NCBI GenBank assembly: GCA_009823395.1
Contig: CM020509.1
Location: 15,733,001-15,797,000 of the forward strand
Source: Thamnaconus septentrionalis
Lineage: Eukaryota > Chordata > Actinopteri > Tetraodontiformes > Monacanthidae
DNA: 64,000 nucleotides
Direction: 5' to 3'
Below the pieces are notes generated by a model. It saw only the letters and a list, made by a program, of their open reading frames with translations, searched no databases and was not told where the DNA came from. A program made the translations under genes and the position numbers. Each line of letters opens with the position of its first letter. The first letter of the stretch is position 1. This document shows, in pieces, positions 35,866-48,196 of the stretch.

Positions 35866-38800
35866 TGCAAAATTGACTTAAACACGTAGTTCCTGTCCAG
35901 AAAATTCCCAATGTCCAAGTCTAACATTGCGACCTAAATGTTGTAAAACTGTCCTGTGAAACTCGGCACGCAACACTTGAATTCAGATCAAACGGAATTT
36001 TCCTTCTCTTGGCAGATAAATGGGAAACAGTGTGGAATGACTCCCATGGAATTCGTCGTGCAAAGGACAAACACTCCCGTGAAGATACAAAAAAATATAC
36101 ACCTTTCTAGGTGGTGAAACACTTTAATCTGACAATATGGTGATGTGCGGTTTCCCGGCAAAGGGACATCAAATCTAAATTCCTCTGCTGTCCTGAACGT
36201 AGCAAACTTGATATGTGTTGCACTGGACACTATCGGCTATCTGAGGGGTTTGTAGACGGACGGCATACCAGACATGAAAGGCGGCTGTCACGGGGAGCCG
36301 TGAGCCTATGGGAGGCTTGGTAAGCCGATACTTGCGGGACACTTGGAAATGTTAGCATGTACAGTATGCAGCCAATACATTTAAACAGGTAAACAACTGT
36401 GGCACGGCAGCAGTTAGCGATTACAGCAGCCGAGATCCATCGTCACGGAGCTGAAAGTGGAAATTGGCGGTGCCGTAAGCTCCCCCACCGTTACGTAACT
36501 CGGCCGTTTGACTTGTGCACGGAAGGGAAACACCGGGGTCAATTTCACAGACACTCGCTTCACCTTTGGCACCTTGACGCTGCTGAGTGTTTCCACCCAT
36601 TGGTGCCCCTCTTCCTGCTCGCCCGCGGCCCCCTCGCTGCCATCAATGCAAACACCACCACGACCCTTTTGTTTGAGACCCCAGCCCCCTTTGAACACGA
36701 GTCCTCAAGCCTTTATTTATCTTACTCGCTATTTTTCTTTCCCCTCTCCTTAGGGCTAATCTCGCTCCTTCCCATTCCCTGGGCCCTCTTTCCTCTCTCC
36801 CTCGCTCCCTTGTCATGACATTGGCCTGTGACACGTGTGGGAAACTTCTGCGGGGGCCTCTTGCTTCAAGAAGGACACTGATATACTGAGAGTGCTGGGT
36901 GAAGGGAGCTATTTTGGGAACTTGTAAATATGAGAACTTCCTCTCCTAAAGTCTATCTCCATCCCAGCGGATCAGTGACAACAAGAAGCAATACCGAGGT
37001 GGAATTAAAGCGCGTACATCGACGTTCCAGGCGCGGCTTCCTCCGTCGTCTCTTTATGGAGGGCGAGTCAAGAGTACGTGAGAACATGCAACATGCAACG
37101 ACGCCCTGTTTTGCACAGGCCCTTTCCACTTCACATATCTGAGGGTTATAAAAACAGAGATGGCAAGGAATTCATTGCAGTCTGCCACAATCAGCAATTG
37201 TCTTTCCGGTGTCAATAACCTTTGGTTGTGAGCACAGTGAAAGTGGTGAGACGAGGAAAGTGGAGAGGAAACATTTCTGGGAATGAAACTTCACAGAAGG
37301 AAGCAGAAGAGCGAGATAGGGAATTATCTGCGGACCTCTGCCAGTCTTCTGCACACACCAGTTCCCATTAAAAGACCTCAAACCTGCTTGTTTTTGTGAA
37401 GGGACGATGGAGAGCAATTTATTTCTGTTGCATGACAGTCGTGCCACAAAACCACATTGCTTCAGGTAGGCTTTAGGGGACTTCATTCTTGGCTACTCAA
37501 AGACATTTGAAGGCGTCCCGAACAAAGTTGAATACCTAGGACTCCTTCAATCGTTTTCAGAACTGGAGAAGATTTTTTGGGATGACAGGTTAAACTTATT
37601 TTAGCAATCAAAAAACAGAAGTTTAGTCACCTCCGACTCACCAAGTAAAGACCATGATGACCTGGACAACTGAGAACCTACAGACACGGTCTCATGTGAT
37701 TACAGAGCTTGAACAGTCAGAATCTTGAGATCACAAATTGTTCAACAGCCAAAACTTATCTGCCAAGGGAAGGAGGTCTGAACTTTAGCTCCAATGTGCT
37801 CGGAGAATCTCATTTGAAACGGATGATGAATGTTTCAGCACTCAAGGGGTAATCAGTGCAAATGATGAGAAGAAGACAGCGTTGCTGCTAAAACCATCAC
37901 GTGCCTCGTTTTTTATCCTGTCTTTGACATGAAAAAAAACAAACACACCCTGACACATACATGCGCCGAGATTCACGCAGTAAGGTGGTCTTGAATAATT
38001 AAGAAGGTGCTCAATAATTAACAGCCTCCTCTTGCAGCCCCCCCTTCAAAAAGCTGCCGTCATGTTGGCTTTTATTCTGCCTCCAGTTCTGCATAGGAGG
38101 ATATGAAGGGAGTGCTGTTCTGCCCCAGAGCAAGGAAAAAACAGAACTATGTATAAAACGATCAACAGGACCAGGCTGATGTAAAGTCAACATGCAGTCG
38201 GTATTCGAGGGAACTAAAATAAAACTGTTAGTGTGGATATAAACAGACAGTAGTTATTTATATTTATCGGAGGGTGTTGACACAGGCCACAATGCGGGAC
38301 ACTGTGTACAATGTCACGTTTCTCCTGTGCAAGATTTACAAGTTCTTTAAAACTAATATATTTACTTAAAATTATAAAATAAAAAAAATAAAAAATGATG
38401 AAAAAAGTGTCGCTTTACACTGCACGTGATCTTGGCAGTTTGCAATAAGGGACGTTTTATTTTTTTACTGCTTTCGCAACTGTGACCCTTTCAAATCTTG
38501 GTTTAACGGTGAAAAACATGGCCTGAGGCTAATTCCAGTGACAAATAAAACAAAGATGACAGGAGGAGGAGAAGAAGAAGGAGGAGTGTCGTGTTGTGAC
38601 AGTACTGCACTGTCACTTTGGACTGGTCCCACTCCGTAAGACTCAGCAGCATGGTGTCTTCTGCTGACTTCATGGCAGAAAGGAGTCCGACAACACCGAC
38701 ACTGAGCCCCCTTCAAAAAGAAGAGCCGCCTGGAGCCTCAAATATAGGAGCAGATCCCAGCTGACGTTACACAACCACACCTGTTGCTCGAGGACATGGG

Positions 38801-40499
38801 ACATGTGTCACCGATTCTACGAAGGAAAAAAAAAAAAAAACCACAGTGCAACCATGACTCCGGCGCCGCGGGGCATCGCCGCACATTTGAACAATGGTTG
38901 TTTAAAAAAAGAAACAAAGCTCATTGTGATCTAAAGCAGGTTCCAAACAATGATGGGGACCAGTGAACTCATCGTGGAGGCGGTCAAAGTAGGAACATGA
39001 CCTAACCTCCACAGCACGCCAACCACCGCGGTGTTATTTTTAGAAAGTGGCGCCACCTAGTGACGCATACTGGTATGCACAGAACAATCTGTTCAAAAAT
39101 ATTTTCATTTTTTGAGCCGTCCCTTGAAATTAACCAGAGCTTAGAATTAGTTTTTTTTTAGCAAGCCCAATCGGATCTCCCTATAGCCACACTTTGCCAC
39201 ATCCAGACACACTACTGAACCCCAAATGAAGCACCATTCTCAGGCACACAACCAACAAGATTCATCTAACTCCATGTTGAAAATAATAATCACAAACACA
39301 CTGTCACCTTGTGAAATGTTTGGGTAATTTATTCTGGGACTCTTGGAAAGATTTCTCAAGGACTCAAGGATTCCTCGGATCCCGCTGTGATAACCACTGT
39401 CATCACAAATCCCTGCTTGTCAAAACAGATACTTGCCGCCGCCGGAGCTATTTTGTATTGCACAATGTGCCTCCCTTGATACCGAACTCAGAAAATACAC
39501 TGTTTTCCAGTTTTATGACTTTTGCACAAGGTTACGGCGGGGAAACAAAGCCATTGCAATCCAAACAAATGTTTCTGCATCACCACAACCCCTTTGATTA
39601 CTAACACAGTGGATGGTGGTAATGATGTCAGACAGAGCTATTAGCTATTTATGAACAAACACAACAAAGTGGATGAATAGGGGAGGAGGAATACAAATAA
39701 AGAAAGGAAGCGGCAGATCATGAGGGATCGCCCGGAGGTCTGAAAACATGCTGAAAGTGTTTATCTTTTCGCCTTGATTACATTGTTACACCGACTTCCT
39801 TTCCTTTTCTCACAAAACACTCTGGCCTACGTCCCATCGTGTCGCAGGAGTCTGGGAAAGCTGTGACATCACCGCAAGGCCTTCGTGAACCTCAGTCGTA
39901 TAGGGACCAGACTGGGAGAGGATGAGTGACAGGCATTTCCTGCCGAGGGCTGAACCTATAAATCTGAACGTTAACCGATATCAGATGTTGTACAGAGGAC
40001 CGTTCAAATGCTCTTTCCTGTTCAGAATGTGCCCTTAATTGTGTAATTCATCACAGCAGCAGACAAACTAATTGTGCCGTTTATATTTGAGTCTGCTCGA
40101 GACACAATGCCTTTTTGTGCACATATGCTCGGCGTGCGGCACCAGAGGAGCGGCTCAGAGCAAGCTACACACTTGACTTTGACTTTTTGAAGTAGCAAAA
40201 ACACAAAGCAGGATTTAGAAAACAAGAAGGTATGGAGAAAGTGTGTGTCTTACCGTCTGCGCTGCTGTCATGATTCTTTTCCTTGTGGGAAAGAGGAAAT
40301 TCGCACAAGCCCAAGGGAATGCAAGAGCTCAACCGGTTTGTTCCTAAGTTGTTTCCCATAGCTCAGGAGAAATTTTCAACGTTTACCAAAGCAGGGTTTG
40401 TTTTTAGCGTTCTGGTGTTCTGGAGTTCCAGCGTCCTGGTGTTCCCTTCTCTCTTCAGTGACGGACGGCAGCAAACGTCTCGTATTTAACTCGTGAACC

Positions 40500-40760
40500 G
40501 ACTCCCGCCTGAAATTTGAAGACGAGTAAACACGAGCACGTGGCCCCGTCACTGCGGCCAATAAAATCGCACCTGGGCGCATCGCGGCGTGGACACGTGA
40601 GCAAACGGTCGTGCGCGTGCGCGTGTGCGTGCGGTGGGCGGGGGCGCGAGATCGGCGGACGGTTGGGTTTATCTGTCTCGTCCCGTCCCGTCCCGTGACA
40701 TTGGCAGAGAGGACTGGCGCGATTCCTGCTGGAGGAAGTCCAGCTAGGAGCTGCTTTGGA
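40500..40760. promoter_or_regulatory. Orphan CpG-rich island with E-boxes, CCAAT and GC box
   Basis: Seen: CACGTG at 40537-40542 and 40594-40599, CCAAT at 40558-40562, GGGCGGGGGC at 40636-40645, a CGTGCG-rich stretch and three CCCGT units at 40682-40696. Adjacent DNA is AT-rich. This looks like a promoter or enhancer island without an annotated gene; function is inferred. Confidence 0.5.
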
Positions 40761-41150
40761 AGGATATGCTCCACGAGAAAATACAAAAACGTAGCCATAC
40801 AGAAATTGCAACAGTTGAATAGTCTATAATCTTTTTCCCGTTTGTTTAGCTCCTATACAGACTGTCGTGATTTCCAGCCGCCAGCAAATACAGCCTGAAG
40901 GGGGCGCTGCTTGAACCTGATCCCCAGGCATCGAGGAGTGCGAGGAGAGCAGAATTTGAAAGATTGTGAATACAACGTGTGTTTTAGTCTCAGGGGTTGA
41001 GTTAAGGCAACTCAAGTGGTTATTTTTCCAGTCGCCTTAACTTAACTAGACTCCAATGACACGGACAACCCGAGGACCGTCACAGATAAAGCGTGTTTTA
41101 GTGTGTCTGCACTTGTACAACCGTAAAATTGTGAAGCTAATCAGCAATTT

Positions 41151-41179
41151 CAAGCTTTTCTGTTCTTCAGAAAAGCTTG
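41151..41179. other. Perfect 12-bp inverted repeat with 5-nt loop
   Basis: CAAGCTTTTCTG and CAGAAAAGCTTG flank TTCTT. An isolated hairpin with no visible gene context. Confidence 0.85.
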
Positions 41180-41196
41180 GACAATTTGGTTATACA

Positions 41197-41197
<1 letters not shown>

Positions 41198-41231
<34 letters not shown>
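41198..41231. repeat. (GT)n microsatellite
   Basis: About 16 uninterrupted GT units. Confidence 0.95.
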
Positions 41232-41233
<2 letters not shown>

Positions 41234-43740
41234 CTTAAAGAAGTGATTTCTCATTTTCGAATGGATAATACAGCATATGCAGCCTATACTGTTCATTTAT
41301 CTATTTATCTACTTAAATGTATAATTTGTTCAGTATTTTAAAGCTTTTACACATTTCTTCAGAAAAAGTAAAACAATAAACAACATATATATATATATGT
41401 CCTATTTCTGTGGAAACATTGATATTAATCAACATCCCAAACGGGCAAACTGTGGAGACATAACAAATTTAATAGCAAGCTTGAATAAGTATTGTTAAAT
41501 ATGTCATGTAAGATTTTTTTTTATTGCAGAAGAAAAAAAAAATCTGTCCTTAATTCTAACTTTTTCTTTATGTTGTTTTGTTGTTTTTAAGCAGTACATG
41601 TTCCAGTTAATCATCTTAATCATTAACTTTCAATCAACTGTTTATCTATAGTGGGCATAGTTCACCCTGAAAAGCTATTTGTGGCCCCTCACATCAGCAG
41701 TGTTACTCATTAACACCACTGCTTGAAAGCCAACATTTTGAATTGGCGATTGACCAATAGTATCAGGTCTCCTCTGACTTTTATCTGAGCACAGCAATTT
41801 TCCTCTATTCATCCGCACTTTCTCTGCTTTTTTATTGGCCTGCAGTTTGAATTTGAAAAGGCTGTCGTTAAAGCGAGTCGGGTCTCCGAGGCCGGGCTTG
41901 TCTGAGACCTCCCGCTCCTGCATGCTTCTGTGCGTCACAATTGGGCAGTTGATTTTCCAACACTTAAACCAATCATTTTACAATCTCCTGTCAACAGAGT
42001 TTCACAAACACAAGACTGTCCACCCATCACTGATCATGTGAGAGAGCAAAATCAATATGAATTTCTCATTCTCTTCTCATTCATTCATTCTCAGCCTGAA
42101 TGTTTGTTGTTTTTTTTTTAATAAAAGTCAAATGTTCCTTCACAAATAAATTACTGCTTTCTGCAAACGTAACACATTCTGATGTCCTCTAGATGGCGCT
42201 GGGATTCAAAATAAGACTTGGCGGGTGACTAGTCATTGACTGTTGTCAGTGCAACAGACTTAACCAATTTCACTTCACTCAAACACAAACTGGTTTTGTA
42301 TGAAACAGAATAAACAGTTTGACTCATATATGGAAAAATGAAAACTGAGCCGAAGCTTTTTTTTAATATACTTTTTTACTTTTAAAAAGTATTTAGAACT
42401 GAAAAAGTGTTGAGTTGACTCCAAAAAAAAATCGCACAATATTTAATATATTAGTTTATTCTGTGAGTCCCATTTTAAAGTACCAGTGTGTATGTATGCA
42501 AGGAAATCATTTTATCAATGCTCCTAACATAACAGCACAATCTAGGCCACGATCGGCTCATTCCGCAGATTTTAAATTTCCTCAGTTTTGAACCCCGGCG
42601 ATTCAAGCATGATAAGCTCGAATCGCAATGAAAGCCAATCGCAGTATCTTCGGGCAGGAGAACAGCAATTTGTTACACCTTCACACCACAAGCCAAACCA
42701 TATGAGCATTTCCACAGCTGCACTTGGATCATGGGATCTGATTCTTGTAGGAAAGTCTTTGTATCCATGTGACATGACGGAAAAGGGCTGGTGTTTGGAT
42801 TCAGGATGTCCCATGCTTGCTTTGGCCACAGGCCCTGAAACCTCTCAAGTAGGATTTATGTTTATGGTGCAACTATATCAATGGGGCTGGGGGAAAAAAA
42901 AAGAAGAGGCCGATCGAGTATGAATCTTTGGGAAATGCAGGTTCCTTGTATGACAGTGGCTGATCTAGTGCTCGAACGTGAATCTCGATTGCGCCGCCTT
43001 AATCAAGCACTTATGTTGGCCTGGTGTGATTTACGTCGGCTCATATGTATGTTTTTTTGTGCGCGTGACATCATCCGCTCAGAGTGCAGCCAATGTATGA
43101 GACGGGATGCCAGACATTCCTCGAGTGCTCCACACAGGATCTCGCTCCTGCTTGTGAACACAACCCCGTTCCTCCATTGAGTGGAAAAATACAGAGCTCC
43201 GTGTACAGATACAGCATGGCCATCGAGGCTCTGTGGGGGATTTGGAGGGGGCTTTCTTCAGACTTTCATTGAGAAACATGACAGATTATCAGCCGTTTGA
43301 AGCAGATTTGTGATCGCAAAACAGTTGTTTTGTTGTTTTGTTTTGTTCTGTTTTGGGTTTTTTTAAGAATTGCCACGTAAAAGTTTTTCATGTGACGTCG
43401 CAGGAGAGCCTTATCAGGAAACAGGTCGCGCATACCACAGACGCACGCAGGCACACCAACGTCGGTGGCCGTCTGCAGAGATGCCTTGAATGATGCCACA
43501 GTTGCAGGTTCCTACATTGCTCCTTTCCACCGTCATCTGACATTCCAGACGGGGTTGTTAAAGGAAGGGGAGGTCTGCCGGAGAGGAAAAGCCACTTCTC
43601 TGCAGACCTACAGAATGTTTTCCTTGCGCTACACAAGCCTCCGCTTATCACGTCACACATCGGGCCTTATCTCCAGCGCAGGTCACGCAAACGGCGGCTA
43701 GTCTGGCTCGGCTGCAACCTTCGAAGGTTTACCTCAGCTG

Positions 43741-43742
<2 letters not shown>

Positions 43743-43797
<55 letters not shown>
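43743..43797. repeat. (GT)n microsatellite
   Basis: About 26 GT units with one late interruption. Confidence 0.95.
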
Positions 43798-43798
<1 letters not shown>

Positions 43799-46020
43799 GT
43801 CAATTAATCCGCTGGAAAGGTTTATAAGCAGGTTTGGATTTAACATTCCGAATGCTGTTTGTAAGAAGCGTTCACTCAAGATATGGCATCTGGCACAACA
43901 GACTGTTTGCCCCGGAGACTTTAGAGAGGTTTCGCCATCACACTTGTAATCCTCTTAGAGATTTAGCGCAGGTGAGCAATCTGCTATGTCATCAGTGTGC
44001 AGCTAGATCTTCACTCGGAATATTGGCCGCGTTCGTCACAACGTGCGTATGTGCGCACGGGTCTTAACCCACTTCACAGGCACAATGTAATTAGAGGTGG
44101 GAATACTCAGGATTCTCCACTCTGACACCTAAATTGCCCTTCCAGACGAGGTTCCACGTGGGGAAACTTGAGCGTTTGCTGCTTCGTCCAACTTGCTGGA
44201 ATATTGATATGAGAGGGTTTTTTTTTTTTATAATTCAGATTGCTTCCTCTTTTATCGTTTGTGTTGAAAACAAACAAAAAATGCTCAAGTAAGGATTTTC
44301 CAGCACTTTATTCTTCCCCTCATCTTTGTGTTATGTCATTAGCTGTGTGCAACATATTTACTCTAACAAAATAACCAAATAATACTAAAAAAAACAAAAC
44401 AAGCAACAAAAAATGACTGGTACGTTAGACAGTGGAAATCTTTTTCAAAGTATTTTAGGAGTAAATGGATGTCTTTCACATTTTTGAAGGTGGGGGGGTG
44501 GGCGCAACAGCTTATCCATGTTACTTTCAATTTCACTTGAGTGTGTACTTAGGTACTTTTCTTGGGAGACAAACAACTTGTACACAGCTACTGCTACAAA
44601 CTGAAAGCAGACACAAATATGATCTTAGGTACTTTCTCCAGTTTATCATGTCATTGCTGCAAAGTTCCAGGTATATGGAGTAGATAGATATGATAGCCTG
44701 ATACATATATAGTAGATATATTAAAATATTTGTATGGTATGGAGCATTTGTATTTCCCTGGTAGATGATGACTTTAAATGTCAACGTTTCATTTTTTCAT
44801 GGACAGCTTCAGTCGCGTCCATTGAAAGCTTTTTGTTTTTTCCGCATTTATTTTCACTTTTAGTATTAAAAAGTATCACATATATTGAGCAGGACAAAAC
44901 TGGAAACCAAAAGGAAAGCAGTTGCATTAATTACCCACAAACTGCCATAATTTGTCCACATGTCACATGTATTGGAGGCGCCAGGTTCCACGTCATTTGT
45001 TTACACATCAATCAGGCAGGCATTTTTTTTCATAATCCATAAAAATCACCCATAACGTTTTCTTCCTACCGTCACATAATCATATAAACACTTCAAGAGG
45101 AAGTGTGAAACACGCACTGAGAGTCATAACTTTTCACACAGGCAATGATGGTTTATTCTCTCACTGAAAGCCTTTGTAAACTTTTAAGCCTGACATTTCT
45201 TTACTTTATAAATTCCTGATCCCAAATATGACGAAAACACTTTCTGACGCCAACCAAGTTTGGTCAAATCCATTATACTTGGCCAAGAAAAGAATGTGTC
45301 ACATGTCAGGTTTTATGGACAAGAGCTGAAATCTTACATCATCGTGAACACATGCGATTCTGACTGGATGATGCAGTGGGGGGAAAAAAGTGGGGGGTGG
45401 GATTATGTTTCTTCCTGTTCTGGCACCACAGCCTGACACATTATATAACCATTGTTTCCTCAGTACTGTGTTAATTAAAATGACTTTGAAGTTGAGTCAC
45501 ATCTCGGTTGCTAAAAGCAGCGGCCAATTGGCAACACGGTGAAAATGACAAGATGACGTTAGTCAGTGGTCTGGCTGAACACAGCAGCGAGTTTGAGAAT
45601 AAAATACAACAAAAAGAAATTGTATAACAGTGACAGGAAACTGCACTTTAGCACTTCCCTTTTCACACTGAATCACTCCATATTTCACCCTGATGGAGGA
45701 TCCAGGCCAACTTTGACGGCACCTTGGCATCTGTAGATCTGTTTCCTCATCAGATTGTAAAAGATGCCTAACGACTTTCACACACACACAGACGCCGCAG
45801 GCACACATGCCGCGGCCACCCAGCCTTTCTCCTGACTACAGGGCATCTGAAGACACAAAAGTGGGGGTGGGCCCTTTTGTGTTGGTGTGGGAGGGAGGAA
45901 GAGGGGATCAGAGGGGGGGGTTCACACTTCACACATATGTCACCAAAACCACAGACTGTCTGAGGGAGCCGGTGAGGCAATGAATGATTCTTTCATAACG
46001 GAGGCATCGTTATGATTCGC

Positions 46021-46048
46021 GAAAAAAAAAAAAAAAAAAAAAAAAAAA
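46021..46048. repeat. Poly-A run
   Basis: About 28 consecutive A. Could be a retroposon tail, but no element is recognised beside it. Confidence 0.9.
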
Positions 46049-47055
46049 TCAATTGTTTCAAATGTTTGCTTTGCCGACAGGCAAGACGTCAGTAAAGTTG
46101 GATTTTGAATGATGAAATTCTTTGCCCTTTTCAATGAGCTCCCAGTGTTCAGCGTTGTTTGTATAATGACGATCCTCAGGCTATCAGCGTTTGACATCAT
46201 TACCTCTGGAGGAAGTTTTTCCTCCCTTTTCTCACACCCCGCCAAGGGTCAGTGCCAGTGTTTTGGCTCATTTGCAACCCAAAACATATCCCTATCCCTT
46301 TCATATCCTAACTGCCCCCCCGCCACCCCGCGAGCGTGTGAGCCGTTGGACACAAGGCCGGTCCTTGACTGAGCCCTGAATGCTCTTTGGTTGCCACACT
46401 TTTCCCAAACGCCTTGCAGCTGCTCCCATTGTGGCGGCAGAAGGAGCGCTCTGCCGCTGATCCTCCAGGCCTCCCGCTGTTGCCCTGCCCTCGGATGGCT
46501 TCATATTAGTGAGGGAGTGTGTCCTCGACAATGGCTAATAGAATTACGTCAGGCCTTTCACAAAGGCAAACTTGTGGCGAAGTTGAACGCTGGAATTCCG
46601 TCGCAAGGATCGGATTTGCCAAGCTGGTCAAGACCAATTTCAGGCCTTTGGTATAAAAAATATGTTTGCTGTAATCTTTTGTCAGTCCTTCACTGTTTTA
46701 GACTGAATTAGATAAAACAAAGTATATGCCATCTCAGTTTTTTTTAATGTGGTTGTACTTTTGCGATTATTTTATCATGCTAAAACACATTTCAATAAAT
46801 TAACTTGATAAATAAATGTAATATTTCTGCCTTTTAAGATAAAAACAAATTTAACCATTAAGTATTTATCTATATTACTATAGTATACTATATATTTTAT
46901 TCTATGTACTTTTTGTAAATGTGTAAACAGTATCAATACCTTACTCTGCACCTTCACTAGGTAGAAAAACAAATACTGTCCAAATGAATAAAAAGTGGGA
47001 TGGAAAGAATGAGAGAGAAGAATCAACAGAAGATAAGTACAAAAGTCAAATGACG

Positions 47056-47843
47056 TTTATTTGACGGTATAAAAAACAATATGCAAAAATAGATATGATT
47101 AAGAAATATATTACTTTACTTCAATAAATACGTCAGAATGCAGTCACCAAGGACTACGCGTCCCCTTGTAGTAGAGTTGTGTGAGCCTCAGCGCTGCGGT
47201 ACACAGTACAGAAACATGAGGTATTTCATGGTCTATTTCCCCAATGTGTCAGGATCGTCGAGGTTCAGCCATATCTTGAAAAGGAATGAGTTTTTGTTTT
47301 TTTGTGATTTGGCAACCCATTCAAAACCTCCAAAGTCTGTGCCATCTACGCTGGGGAGGGGAGGGGATACATTCATTGTTCATCGGACGAAGTGGCAATT
47401 TCGAGCTGGTGAAAATGGTTTGTCTGCGTTCTTTGACAGCACGCAAAAAACGTTTTACATTTGATGATTGAACTTCCTGAGACAACTGTAAGGCCACACT
47501 GTGTGATGATGATTATCAAAAGCAGTTGTCGAGATGAAAAAAAAATAAATATAGAATCTGTCCCTTCAATAAAGAACATTAATCATCAACTTCCACGCAG
47601 GAAATTGTTTTGTTGGGAGGTTTCTGGGGAGGTTTAACTTCAATACTGCCTGATGGGAACGTTTGACACTCCCCTTTGAAATGACGAGGCCTTCACACTG
47701 AGATTTGGCAAGCAGATCTGATGCGAAACACAAAGTCTCATTCTATGCAGTGATTCCAGTATCACTGTAGAACCTATAGTGTCTTCAGCAAGAGACCCTT
47801 GTGAGTTCAAGTCCAAGCAGAGCCTTTGCTCTCCGCACAGCCC
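47056..47843 (-). other. dusp1: Probable dusp1 3' UTR with AU-rich motifs
   Basis: Downstream of the dusp1 stop the minus strand carries UAUUUAU-type motifs near 47545-47555, and the first AATAAA hexamer I find is at 47061-47056, giving about 0.79 kb. Another UAUUUAU-type motif lies near 47122-47130. DUSP1 mRNA is known to be short-lived through AU-rich elements, so this fits. The end is inferred from the hexamer. Confidence 0.45.
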
Positions 47844-48196
47844 TCAGCAGCTGGGAGAGGTGGTGATGGGACTGTGGAGGAACGAGAGCTGGCTGGCGGA
47901 GGCGCGCACGGGGATGGAGACGGGGAAGTTGAAGACCGTGTTGTTGTTGATGGCCGGGCTGCCCGCCTCGGTGGCGCAGCTGGACGACGCCAGCACCTGG
48001 GACTCGAACTGCAGGAGCTGCCCCATGAAGCTGAAGTTGGGCGAGATGATGCTGCGGCGCTGCTTGACGAACTCGAAGGCTTCGTCCAGCTTGACGCGGT
48101 TGGTGCGCATGAGGTAGGCGAGACAAATGGTGGCGGAGCGAGAGATTCCAGCTTGACAGTGCACAAAGACACGTCCTCCTTTGTTTCTCACAGAGT
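47844..48196 (-). CDS. dusp1: dusp1 exon 4 (catalytic loop and tail)
   Basis: 353 nt, residues 246-362 plus TGA. Holds the HCX5R loop and the conserved RRSIISPNFSFMGQLLQFES segment. Acceptor CAACAG. Confidence 0.97.

Larger units (their letters stand above)
32637..47055. other. Gene-poor interval upstream of neurl1b and downstream of dusp1
   Basis: About 14.4 kb with no supported coding exon. It contains a SINE-like repeat at 35590-35865, a CpG-rich island at about 40500-40760, CTCF-like motifs at 39049, 40894 and 42186, a 12-bp hairpin at 41151-41179, GT microsatellites at 41198-41231 and 43743-43797, and a run of 28 A at about 46021-46048. It may carry long-range enhancers of either neighbour (inference). 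Confidence 0.6.
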
